This document shows positions 1-5,707 of a stretch of 37,223 nucleotides of DNA, one piece after another. How positions within the stretch are numbered: the first letter of the stretch is position 1; the number at the start of each line of letters is the position of its first letter. Made by a program: the position numbers and the translations under genes. Below the pieces are notes generated by a model. It was not told where the DNA came from. It saw only the letters and a program-made list of their open reading frames with translations, and did not search any database. This DNA comes from Roseburia sp. (GTDB lineage: Bacteria; Bacillota; Clostridia; Oscillospirales; Ruminococcaceae). The DNA lies in assembly GCA_023666265.1 (NCBI GenBank), contig JAMPCH010000028.1, positions 1 through 37,223 of the forward strand, in the 5' to 3' direction.

Positions 1-60
1 TGCGGGTCTCAATATTTTTTCATAAATTTTGTCTCACATCATTGACAAAAATACACCACC

Positions 61-120
61 AAAAAAATCCCCCTCCTCCGAGTTTTTTTTATCTCGTTAA
101 GCATTCGCTTTCGCGATCGG
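61..120. repeat. Degenerate copy of the 3' region and terminator of the surface-protein gene
   Basis: This stretch repeats positions 471-533 almost exactly. The first 21 bases are identical, then there is a short divergent segment, then the shared text running through TATCTCGTT and CGCTTTCGCGATCGG. In the downstream copy this is the terminator and 3' untranslated region of the surface protein on the minus strand. Here one hairpin arm has decayed, so it no longer looks like a working terminator. The two copies form direct repeats about 410 bases apart that flank the small toxin/antisense locus. It may be a scar of a duplicated gene or a boundary of the cassette. Confidence 0.75.
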
Positions 121-146
121 GTTACTTCCCCATTATCCCCAACCGA

Positions 147-176
147 TTGACAAACTCTCCCAACTTATGTTATAAT
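147..176 (+). promoter_or_regulatory. Sigma-A promoter of the small toxin-like peptide
   Basis: TTGACA at 147-152 and TATAAT at 171-176, both perfect consensus hexamers, are separated by 18 bases. Transcription would begin near 183 and give a leader of about 36 nt. Within it, ACCTCCC (191-197) can pair with GGGGGGT (205-211), which is the Shine-Dalgarno region of the peptide, so translation is probably restrained by a 5' stem. Confidence 0.85.
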
Positions 177-208
177 AAACACAGCTGGGAACCTCCCGCT
201 AGAAGGGG

Positions 209-244
209 GGTGAACAGAATGATCAACCAGTTACTGCAATACAT
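209..244 (+). repeat. Direct repeats DRa/DRb, toxin-side copy
   Basis: GGTGAACAGAATG (209-221) covers the ribosome binding site edge and start codon, and CAGTTACTGCAATACAT (228-244) covers the first codons. Both recur as GGTGAACGAATG (365-376) and CAGTTACTACAATACAT (377-393) inside the antisense RNA gene. The second pair is 16/17 identical. Because the antisense RNA is made from the opposite strand, it carries sequence complementary to the toxin start region. This is the repeat layout known from the enterococcal par locus. Confidence 0.85.
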
Positions 245-308
245 AGGTGCGATACTATGTAGCATGATTGCTGACGCGATTATGCACTACTTCCGGCAGA
301 AGAAATAA
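219..308 (+). CDS. Fst-like type I toxin peptide, 29 aa
   Basis: This 29-residue peptide starts at the ATG at 219, just after a very strong ribosome binding site (AGAAGGGGGG, about 8 bases upstream). It has a short polar N-terminus, one hydrophobic helix (about residues 5-20, containing IGAILCSMIADAIM) and a charged C-terminus ending RQKK. That is the build of Fst/Ldr-family type I toxins, small membrane peptides that disturb the envelope when overproduced. The usual proline of the IAPI-type core is absent. The assignment rests mainly on context: a strong promoter, an SD-sequestering leader, a bidirectional terminator directly after the stop, and a convergent antisense RNA carrying direct repeats of the start region. 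Toxicity is inferred. A non-toxic small membrane peptide is the alternative. Confidence 0.7.
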   Translation: MINQLLQYIGAILCSMIADAIMHYFRQKK

Positions 309-313
309 CAGCC

Positions 314-401
314 AAAAAGCGTCCGTGTGCGATCACGGACGCTTTCGACTATGTTGCTGTACAAGGTGAACGAATGCAGTTACTACAATACATTTCTTTC
401 A
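314..401 (-). ncRNA. Predicted antisense RNA (RNA II-like antitoxin)
   Basis: A short transcript of about 88 nt is predicted from the perfect minus-strand promoter at 408-436 to the shared terminator. It carries the complement of the second copies of the direct repeats (365-393), so it can pair with the toxin mRNA at the ribosome binding site and first codons, as well as through the terminator. No convincing ORF lies on this strand. Architecture and size fit RNA II of par-type type I systems. The transcript itself is a prediction. Confidence 0.7.
316..345. terminator. Bidirectional terminator shared by toxin mRNA and antisense RNA
   Basis: A perfect 12-bp stem, AAAGCGTCCGTG (316-327) with CACGGACGCTTT (334-345), encloses a 6-base loop. 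On the minus strand it is followed by five T's (complement of 314-318), and on the plus strand by a shorter T run. It lies 8 bases after the toxin stop codon, so both convergent transcripts would end here and overlap at their 3' ends. Confidence 0.85.
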
Positions 402-407
402 TACTAT

Positions 408-436
408 ATTATACTCTATTTCCCCCGATTTGTCAA
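408..436 (-). promoter_or_regulatory. Sigma-A promoter of the antisense RNA
   Basis: On the minus strand TTGACA (complement of 431-436) and TATAAT (complement of 408-413) are both perfect, with a 17-base spacer (414-430). Predicted start near 401. The spacer opens AATCGGGGG, nearly matching the antisense promoter of the second locus (AATCGCGGG at 4045-4053). Confidence 0.85.
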
Positions 437-476
437 CCCCTTTATCAAAAAAACCTCGGTCACATAGCATAAAAAA

Positions 477-498
477 ATCCCCCTCCTCCGAGGGGGAT
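477..498 (-). terminator. Intrinsic terminator of the surface-protein gene
   Basis: Stem ATCCCCCTC (477-485) with GAGGGGGAT (490-498), loop CTCC, flanked by A-runs and T-runs on both sides. It lies about 40 bases past the stop codon of the minus-strand gene ending at 538. Confidence 0.85.
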
Positions 499-537
499 TT
501 TTATCTCGTTTAAGCTTTCGCTTTCGCGATCGGAAGG

Positions 538-1704
538 TTAGGACTGGGTTGCCTTAACTTCTTCAACAACGGTATCCGCCGTGATTTGTACCTGCTTGCC
601 AACGTCATATTCCTTAGAACCAATCTTTACCTTCTTGTCAAAGGATACCTTTGTCTTCGGCGCTACATAAGTGCCGGAAGAACTCATAGCCTTCGCTTCG
701 CCACCTACCGTCATCTTAACGGAATCGGGACCCGTAACCTTAGCCCACTTGGTAACAACAACGTTTACCTTAAGGATCTTGCCGGACTGATCATTCTGAA
801 TGTTGATCGTAGTCTTGCCCGCACCCTTCGCGGTAATGTCTGCAAGTTTAAAAGCCTTGGCTTCACCATCCCATACAACCTTAGCTTCAGACGATAACGT
901 GATAACCGACTCATCGTACTTTGTCTTCTCCTCTTTGAGGATCGTGAAAGTATTATCCTTAGAAGCCGCAACCGTCTTATCGGCGATATAAATAGTTGCC
1001 TTTTCCGCCTCCGCCTTAAGCGCAAGATTTACAGCCTTATCGCCCTTAGCAATCGTACCGGCAACAGAGCCGTCGGTCACCGTCGGAGCGGTAATACCCG
1101 TAACCGAACCCGAAGCGGGCTTAACGATGAACTGTGGGCTAGTCATAGCCGCCTTAACGGTAAATTCTTCCTTTGCGGGCTTAACCGTAGCGCTACCGGA
1201 TTCGGTCGACGCCTTACCCGCGCCGGTCTTTAAATTTGTGGCGTTCACAACAATGGTGTTCTTGCCGTCCTTCTTGGTCTCATAAACCCAAACATAAACC
1301 GAGCCGGGAGCCTTACCCGCAGTAACGGTGATCTGACCGTCCTTATACTTCGCGGTAGCTAAATTCTTAGCAGCCTTAGCCTTATCCTGATTAAGCTTAC
1401 CATTTTCGAACAGCTTTACAAAAGCCGCTTCGTCAGCCGCGTCTTCCTTCTTCAGAACCGCGACAGCGATCTTACCGCCGGAATACGTTCCAACATAAGG
1501 ATAAGTCTCGGTCTTCATTAAGGTATCGTAATCGCCGCTGTCCTTCTTTGCCTTAACGTCCTTCGCGCCGACCCAAACGACCTTGTCATAGTTGCCTGTG
1601 GGTTCTTTTTTTGCTTCTTCCGCAAAAGCAGTCACAGCGCTCGTCGAAGCTAAGATCGCGGCAGTCGCGAAGATAGCAACGGACTTCTTTAACATTGTGT
1701 TCAT
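538..1704 (-). CDS. Secreted Ig-like surface protein of unknown function
   Basis: The 388-residue product begins with a clear signal peptide: MLKKS, then a hydrophobic stretch, with likely cleavage after TAFA near residue 28. The mature part is rich in Lys, Ala, Thr and Val with alternating beta-strand patterns. Its last third, around KVTGPDSVKMTVGGEAK, resembles bacterial Ig-like (Big_2) surface modules. No LPxTG motif, S-layer homology domain or enzyme signature is visible. The start is set by AAGGAGG about 9 bases upstream of the ATG. The gene has its own strong promoter and terminator and lies next to flagellin, so an abundant envelope or secreted protein is plausible. The exact role is unknown. 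Confidence 0.85.
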   Translation of the reverse strand: MNTMLKKSVAIFATAAILASTSAVTAFAEEAKKEPTGNYDKVVWVGAKDVKAKKDSGDYDTLMKTETYPYVGTYSGGKIAVAVLKKEDAADEAAFVKLFENGKLNQDKAKAAKNLATAKYKDGQITVTAGKAPGSVYVWVYETKKDGKNTIVVNATNLKTGAGKASTESGSATVKPAKEEFTVKAAMTSPQFIVKPASGSVTGITAPTVTDGSVAGTIAKGDKAVNLALKAEAEKATIYIADKTVAASKDNTFTILKEEKTKYDESVITLSSEAKVVWDGEAKAFKLADITAKGAGKTTINIQNDQSGKILKVNVVVTKWAKVTGPDSVKMTVGGEAKAMSSSGTYVAPKTKVSFDKKVKIGSKEYDVGKQVQITADTVVEEVKATQS

Positions 1705-1805
1705 AACTCATATCCTCCTTGATTATTTTTCGGGCTGACCCGGTATAATCCTTATACCGATCTCCCAAAAGATTTAGCCTATAAGAACCTTTGTTCTTAC
1801 GAAAT

Positions 1806-1834
1806 ATTTTAGCAGATTTTGGGTCGTATGTCAA
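1806..1834 (-). promoter_or_regulatory. Sigma-A promoter of the surface-protein gene
   Basis: TTGACA (complement of 1829-1834) and TAAAAT (complement of 1806-1811) with a 17-base spacer. The roughly 95-nt leader contains two small hairpins, TAAGAAC/GTTCTTA and CGGTATAA/TTATACCG, before an AAGGAGG ribosome binding site. Confidence 0.8.
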
Positions 1835-1884
1835 CCCGTTTTTTGGAAATTTTTATCAAATCTCCGCGTGATCTTACAGGTCTT

Positions 1885-1911
1885 GCTCCTCTCGATAGCT
1901 CCGAGAGGAGC
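1885..1911. terminator. Stable hairpin downstream of flagellin
   Basis: GCTCCTCTCG (1885-1894) pairs perfectly with CGAGAGGAGC (1902-1911), and imperfect pairing extends the stem outward to about 1878-1917. It follows the flagellin stop by about 60 bases. There is no T-tract on the flagellin strand, so it may be a 3'-end stabiliser or weak terminator and not a classical intrinsic one. Confidence 0.55.
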
Positions 1912-1970
1912 AGTCCTGCAATTAAAAGCTTTTAAGTCTTAAGCCGTGATACGTTCAAGCCGATCGGGGA

Positions 1971-3632
1971 TTAGCCGAGGAGCTGGAGAACGCCCTGAGG
2001 CTGCTGGTTCGCCTGAGCGAGCATGGACTGAGAAGCCTGCTGGAGGATATTCGACTTCGTGTACTTGATCATCTCCGAAGCCATATCGGTGTCACGGATC
2101 TGAGATTCCGCCGACTGGAGGTTCTCTTCCGCAGTGCTTAAGCTGTTTACGGTGTGCTCAAGACGGTTCTGGATCGCACCAAGCTTCGCTCTCTGAGTCG
2201 AAACGGTCTTGATCGCGTCGTCGATCTTGTTGATCCCGTCGTTCGCGGAATCACGCTTGGAAACGTCGATGTCCGCTACGCCGATCGCGCTCGCGCTCAT
2301 ATCACTGATATTGAGCTGGAGTCTCTGATCCTCTACGCCGTTCGCGCCGATTTGGAAGACAAGACCTTCACCGTTGCCGAGGTTCTTATCCGCGCCAACG
2401 CCTACACCGGCAACTGCGGTCATATCAAACGTTACGGACTGATCCTTGGTCTGTGCAAACAGAACCTTGTCGCCGTCCGGAGCGGTAGCGTCGTCGATTA
2501 AATCAACGGAATAGTCCAAACCGGACTTCGCGAGGAGCTTCTCAATGTCGCCTTCGCTGTATTCAACGCCGGTAGAGATATGAATGGTATACTGACCATT
2601 CTTGATCCCGAGGGATTCTTGATCGTCATCACCCGTCGAGGTCTTTTCAACCCATTCCTTGCCAGCCGCAACGTCGGTAGAAATCGTGAAAGCACGATTA
2701 TCTTCGCCGTAGTTGTTCGCCGTGAAACGAATGTTGTCCGCGTACTTTTCGTTCTGCGCGCCGCCGCTCGTCATTAAGAGACCGGTTAAGTCAACCTTAT
2801 CACTATCCGCGCGAACACCGGTACCAACCGTAAAGGATTCCTGACCGGTAAACGCGAATGAACCGTTCTTTAAGGTAAGCGAAACATCAGCCGGATGACC
2901 AGTCTGAGTAGCGTCCTTCGCCTGCGTCGCGTTCTTGATTAAATCATCAATCTGAGACTGGGTATAAGTGTGACCGTTTACGAGGTTTAAGGTAAGCTGT
3001 GTACCCGCAGCATCCCATTCCGCGTTCTCGCCGCCTGCGCCCGAAGCCGTGTCATCTAAAACAATGGTCACGCCCGCCATGCTGGAAGTGAACACAGAGC
3101 CTTCAAGGGACAGGTTCGTAGCAAGAGTACCGTTCGTCTGGCTGTACTGCGAAATGAGAGCGCCATAACGAGGACCATATACGCCCGTATCGCCAAAGCC
3201 GCCGTCGAGCGAACCGTCGAGTAACTTCATCTCGTTAAACTCGGTGGACTGCGCGATTCTGTCGATCTCTTCCTTAAGAGCGTCTACTTCGTACTGGATC
3301 TGCTCGCGGTCTTCGTCGGTGTAAGTACCGTTCGAGGACTGTACGGCGAGCTCTCTCATTCTCTGGAGGATGTCTTCCGACTCCTGGAGTCCGCCTTCAG
3401 CGGTCTGAATGAGGCTGATCGCGTCATTCGCGTTGTTGGTTGCCTGAGAGAGACCTCTGATCTGCGAGCGCATTTTTTCGGAAATCGCGAGACCCGCCGC
3501 GTTATCCGCCGCACGGTTGATCTGATAACCGGTCGAGAGCTTTTCGGTCGACTTACCTAAGCCGCTTACGTTTCTCGTCATCGCGTTATTAGCGTTCATA
3601 GCGCTAATATTGTGTTGTACTACCATTCCCAT
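1971..3632 (-). CDS. hag: Flagellin
   Basis: This 553-residue flagellin is the filament subunit exported by the flagellar type III apparatus. The N-terminal D0/D1 region (residues 1-145) is classical, with [36 protein letters not shown] and the QTAEGGLQE stretch. The C-terminal D1/D0 region (about 460-553) ends with [15 protein letters not shown] and DTDMASEMI...[15 protein letters not shown]. The roughly 300-residue middle is the variable surface-exposed part and is longer than in Bacillus Hag. The start has AAGGAGG about 8 bases upstream. No other flagellar gene is in the window, so this is an orphan filament gene with its own sigma-D promoter. It could be one of several flagellins in the genome. 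Confidence 0.97.
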   Translation of the reverse strand: MGMVVQHNISAMNANNAMTRNVSGLGKSTEKLSTGYQINRAADNAAGLAISEKMRSQIRGLSQATNNANDAISLIQTAEGGLQESEDILQRMRELAVQSSNGTYTDEDREQIQYEVDALKEEIDRIAQSTEFNEMKLLDGSLDGGFGDTGVYGPRYGALISQYSQTNGTLATNLSLEGSVFTSSMAGVTIVLDDTASGAGGENAEWDAAGTQLTLNLVNGHTYTQSQIDDLIKNATQAKDATQTGHPADVSLTLKNGSFAFTGQESFTVGTGVRADSDKVDLTGLLMTSGGAQNEKYADNIRFTANNYGEDNRAFTISTDVAAGKEWVEKTSTGDDDQESLGIKNGQYTIHISTGVEYSEGDIEKLLAKSGLDYSVDLIDDATAPDGDKVLFAQTKDQSVTFDMTAVAGVGVGADKNLGNGEGLVFQIGANGVEDQRLQLNISDMSASAIGVADIDVSKRDSANDGINKIDDAIKTVSTQRAKLGAIQNRLEHTVNSLSTAEENLQSAESQIRDTDMASEMIKYTKSNILQQASQSMLAQANQQPQGVLQLLG

Positions 3633-3745
3633 AACTGTTTCCTCCTTGATTGTTTTGATCGGTGGAATTCCTTTCCGCCGATTGTTGAGATTTTTGGTCG
3701 GGCGTTCGCCGCGACCGATGGTTGATTTGTGCTTTGGTTGCCTTT

Positions 3746-3761
3746 ACGTTTCCGGAAACGT
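3746..3761. promoter_or_regulatory. Perfect palindrome in the flagellin leader
   Basis: ACGTTTCCGGAAACGT is a 16-base perfect inverted repeat located between the flagellin sigma-D promoter and the start codon. It could be an operator or an mRNA hairpin that controls flagellin translation. No specific regulator is recognised. Confidence 0.45.
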
Positions 3762-3782
3762 TCTTTAACCTTTACACAAGTA

Positions 3783-3809
3783 TTATCGTCACGCCCCCCA
3801 AAAACTTTA
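3783..3809 (-). promoter_or_regulatory. Sigma-D (sigma-28) flagellar promoter of flagellin
   Basis: On the minus strand TAAA (complement of 3806-3809) is followed after 15 bases by GACGATAA (complement of 3783-3790). The sigma-D consensus is TAAA-N15-GCCGATAA, so the -10 matches 7 of 8. No good sigma-A promoter overlaps it, and flagellin transcription is therefore probably late-class. The leader is about 145 nt. Confidence 0.8.
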
Positions 3810-3963
3810 GCTTTTTTTGGAAAAATTTTTGATTTTTTTATTATTTAGTGAAGGTGTACGACCCACCCTCTCCTCCTGCCGCCCGCGTTTGGTTATTTTA
3901 GACAATAAAGAGGCGGGATTATCCCCCGAGAGGGGGATATACCATATATACTATAAAAACGAC

Positions 3964-3992
3964 TTGACAGAAAGAAACAGAAGGGATATAAT
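3964..3992 (+). promoter_or_regulatory. Sigma-A promoter, upstream of the second antisense RNA
   Basis: TTGACA (3964-3969) and TATAAT (3987-3992), both perfect, with a 17-base spacer. It fires toward the second antisense RNA promoter 50 bases downstream, so the two may act in tandem. No ORF starts between them. Upstream lies a CCCCC/GGGGG hairpin at about 3923-3937. Confidence 0.65.
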
Positions 3993-4038
3993 ATAAAAAG
4001 GAAAACCGTAACCCCACCAAAAAATCTCAAAAAAAGTA

Positions 4039-4067
4039 TTGACAAATCGCGGGAAAGGGTATATAAT
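4039..4067 (+). promoter_or_regulatory. Sigma-A promoter of the second antisense RNA
   Basis: TTGACA (4039-4044) and TATAAT (4062-4067), both perfect, with a 17-base spacer beginning AATCGCGGGAAA. It closely resembles the antisense promoter of the first locus, including the spacer. Predicted start near 4074. Confidence 0.85.
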
Positions 4068-4073
4068 AATATC

Positions 4074-4170
4074 AGCAAAACGAACGATAACAAGCTAAGC
4101 TTCATGCAATCTCACCAAGGCAAAAAAAGAAACCCCGCAGGTTCTCCAAAGTTACTGCGGGGTCTCTTTT
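4074..4170 (+). ncRNA. Predicted antisense RNA of the second toxin-like locus
   Basis: About 95 nt from the promoter at 4039-4067 to the bidirectional terminator at 4132-4163. It contains CGAACGATAACAAGC (4081-4095) and CAATCTCACC (4107-4116). These echo the plus-strand sequence over the toxin start, CGAATGTTAAAAGC (4257-4270) and CAATTTACTCC (4287-4297). It could therefore base-pair with the ribosome binding site and first codons of the convergent mRNA. The repeats are more diverged than in the first locus. Confidence 0.65.
4132..4163. terminator. Bidirectional terminator of the second toxin-like locus
   Basis: ACCCCGCAG (4132-4140) pairs perfectly with CTGCGGGGT (4155-4163). CTCTTTTT follows on the plus strand, and a run of seven T's follows on the minus strand. 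It serves both the antisense RNA and the convergent small ORF. Confidence 0.85.
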
Positions 4171-4176
4171 TGTTGC

Positions 4177-4278
4177 TTACTTCCGACGTCTGCTGATCTT
4201 ATCGCTTATGTAGTTCACGAGTAACCCCGCGATCACACCGGCGACGATCGATATTGCGAATGTTAAAAGCAATTCCAT
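4177..4278 (-). CDS. Fst-like type I toxin peptide, 33 aa
   Basis: This 33-residue peptide has a single hydrophobic helix (about residues 2-21, with LLTFAISIVAGVIAGLLVNY) and a strongly basic tail ending SRRRK. Size, topology and charge match Fst/Ldr-type toxins and the 29-residue peptide at 219-308. The two share an LL...I...IA...Y pattern. The nearest ribosome binding site, AGAGGAG, is about 15 bases before the ATG, which is long. It is part of a CTCC/GGAG hairpin, so translation is probably weak or controlled. The mRNA leader from the promoter at 4519-4547 is about 230 nt and highly structured. Convergent antisense RNA and shared terminator follow. Toxicity is inferred. Confidence 0.65.
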   Translation of the reverse strand: MELLLTFAISIVAGVIAGLLVNYISDKISRRRK

Positions 4279-4512
4279 TTTATAATCAATTTACTCCTCT
4301 GGAGGAAGTTTGTGCCGAGAGGATTTGACGAGGCACAAACGACGGGTTCAAAAAATCTCCGATTTTTTGAACAATTCACGCCCCTTTCCGTCGGAGGCTA
4401 GGGCTAACATAAGTTCGACGAGCCTTGCGGCTGTCGGCGCGAGCGCTGATCCCCGCCGAAGCGGGAAAAACCTATGCTAAGCCGACGAAACCCGCGAACG
4501 GGTTTGACGACT
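4279..4512 (-). promoter_or_regulatory. Structured leader of the second toxin-like mRNA
   Basis: This stretch without a gene is the predicted 5' leader. It holds a perfect 9-bp stem GTTTGTGCC (4308-4316) with GGCACAAAC (4332-4340), and a 12-bp stem GTTCAAAAAATC (4346-4357) with GATTTTTTGAAC (4361-4372). Further GC-rich hairpins lie at about 4460-4510. The second stem could act as an attenuator. A decayed GCGGCTGTC repeat core lies at about 4423-4437. Confidence 0.5.
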
Positions 4513-4518
4513 GATCCT

Positions 4519-4547
4519 ATTATACCACAATTTGGAAGGCTTGTCAA
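4519..4547 (-). promoter_or_regulatory. Sigma-A promoter of the second toxin-like mRNA
   Basis: On the minus strand TTGACA (complement of 4542-4547) and TATAAT (complement of 4519-4524), both perfect, with a 17-base spacer. Predicted start near 4512. Confidence 0.85.
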
Positions 4548-4607
4548 ACCGGGGAGCGACCCGAAAGCTCGCCGCTCTTTGCGCCTTCCCAAAACAAAAA
4601 GGAAAAT

Positions 4608-4641
4608 AAAAACCGAAAGCCCGGCAAAGCTTTCGGTTTTT
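4608..4641 (-). terminator. Intrinsic terminator of the NlpC/P60-like lipoprotein gene
   Basis: AAAAACCGAAAGC (4608-4620) pairs with GCTTTCGGTTTTT (4629-4641), 13 bp with an 8-base loop and T-runs on both strands. It lies just past the stop codon at 4674. Confidence 0.85.
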
Positions 4642-4673
4642 ATCATAAAGGGAGGACATCTCTCGTGGTCGAT

Positions 4674-5297
4674 TTAAAGGCTCAGCGCCGTCACAAAGCG
4701 GGCGCTCCAATAGTTCGTCGTTATATCCGTTTTTTTGACCGTCTCGCCGGGATAGGGGCTATAGATCATGATCCCGCCGCCCGCGTAGATCCCGCCGAAT
4801 TCCGCCGCGCCGCCCGCCTCGCTCGAGAAATAGGCGACGTCGCCGGGCTTTAGCTCGGCGTAATCCGCCGTCTCGCCCCATTCGATCTGAGCGCCGATCT
4901 GGCGCGGACAGCCGACATAGCCCGCCGTCCGCAGGACATAGTAAATAAAGCCGGAATTGTCAAATCCGTCGGCGGGGGTCGTCCCGCCGTCGGCGAAGGC
5001 GATCCCGATCAGCCCCTCGGCGGTCTTGACGATCGCGTTGTCATAATCCTCGGGGATGAGCGCCGTTTCGGGCGGTTTCTCCGTCTCGGGCGGCTCGGCG
5101 AGGTATTCGGTCGTCTCCGACGAGGTGAGCGGCGCGGTCGTCGCGAAGCCGCTCGTCTCGCGGGTCGTCGTCTCGGTCGGCTCGGTCGACCCCGTCGGTT
5201 CGGTCGGGGTCGGCGCGGGGGTCGTCGTCTCGACCTCCGCCGCGCACCCGCAAAGCAAAAGCAATAACGTCAGTATGATCGCGCCCGTCCTTTTCAT
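4674..5297 (-). CDS. NlpC/P60-fold lipoprotein lacking the catalytic Cys and His
   Basis: The 207-residue product has a lipoprotein signal peptide with lipobox LCGC (lipidated Cys18), a Thr/Pro/Glu-rich linker (about 22-80) and a C-terminal NlpC/P60 domain (about 88-205). NlpC/P60 enzymes are cysteine peptidases that cut peptidoglycan stem peptides, using Cys in DCSG and His in HVGIY. Here these positions read FDNSG (Asn114) and FGGIY (Phe167), so both key residues are gone while the fold landmarks (GFIYYV, LKPGDVAYF, the C-terminal YWSARFV) remain. It is most likely a wall-binding or scaffold pseudoenzyme anchored to the membrane. The start follows GGGAGG with 8-base spacing. It is a single-gene unit with its own promoter and terminator. 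Confidence 0.85.
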   Translation of the reverse strand: MKRTGAIILTLLLLLCGCAAEVETTTPAPTPTEPTGSTEPTETTTRETSGFATTAPLTSSETTEYLAEPPETEKPPETALIPEDYDNAIVKTAEGLIGIAFADGGTTPADGFDNSGFIYYVLRTAGYVGCPRQIGAQIEWGETADYAELKPGDVAYFSSEAGGAAEFGGIYAGGGIMIYSPYPGETVKKTDITTNYWSARFVTALSL

Positions 5298-5416
5298 CGC
5301 GCTCGCCTCCCTCCGTAAGCTGTCGGTGTTTGTTTGTGCGTTTGTGTTTTTTATTTTGGGAAGGCGTGCGCTTCGCCGCCCTCGGTTTGATTTTTAGGGC
5401 TTTGTCCTTTCCTTAT

Positions 5417-5445
5417 ATTATATAGGAAATTTTTCCGAAAGTCAA
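5417..5445 (-). promoter_or_regulatory. Sigma-A promoter of the NlpC/P60-like gene
   Basis: TTGACT (complement of 5440-5445) and TATAAT (complement of 5417-5422) with a 17-base spacer. The leader (about 110 nt) carries a copy of the dispersed TTTTGGGAAG motif at 5354-5363. Confidence 0.75.
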
Positions 5446-5707
5446 CTACGGAACGGTTACAACTTTATGACAAAGCGGTTACAAAATCTCGTAAAAGGTT
5501 ACAATTTGTCATTTTTTCAATTCCCATCACAAGTCCTCCCAATGTCAACCCTGCGGCTGTAAGGTCGGAAGTTTTGATGAGAACGGAGAATTTTTTTAAT
5601 TCCCATTACTACTCCCCCTTGCTCAACCCTGCGGCTGTCAGATAGTAAGACTGTCTAAATCCGGAAATTTTTCGTTACAAGGCTTGATGAGAACGGGAAA
5701 AATCGCT
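5446..5707. repeat. Intergenic spacer with two decayed repeat cores
   Basis: No gene is visible here. Two degraded copies of the palindromic family core (CCCTGCGGCTGT at about 5549-5560 and 5628-5639) each follow an AATTCCCAT stretch and are followed at differing distances by GATGAGAACGG, giving an imperfect tandem arrangement. Three GGTTACAA words also lie at 5454-5510. Confidence 0.5.

Noticed and set aside
42-308. An 88-residue open frame covering the first toxin-like peptide
   Set aside because: The upstream part runs through the decayed terminator copy and the promoter and is not protein-like; only the last 29 codons follow a ribosome binding site.
538-3632. Sorting-signal substrates for the three sortases
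   Set aside because: Neither the surface protein nor flagellin has an LPxTG- or NPQTN-like motif with a hydrophobic tail; no substrate was found in the window.
3893-4105. A 70-residue hydrophobic frame on the minus strand
   Set aside because: It overlaps two perfect plus-strand promoters, has no ribosome binding site, and its hydrophobicity comes from AT-rich DNA.
5041-5253. Other-frame open stretches over Thr-rich and Arg-rich DNA (also near 12833-13162, 15048-15983)
   Set aside because: These are shadows of GC-rich coding sequence, with low-complexity Arg/Ser or Gly/Val composition and no start signals.
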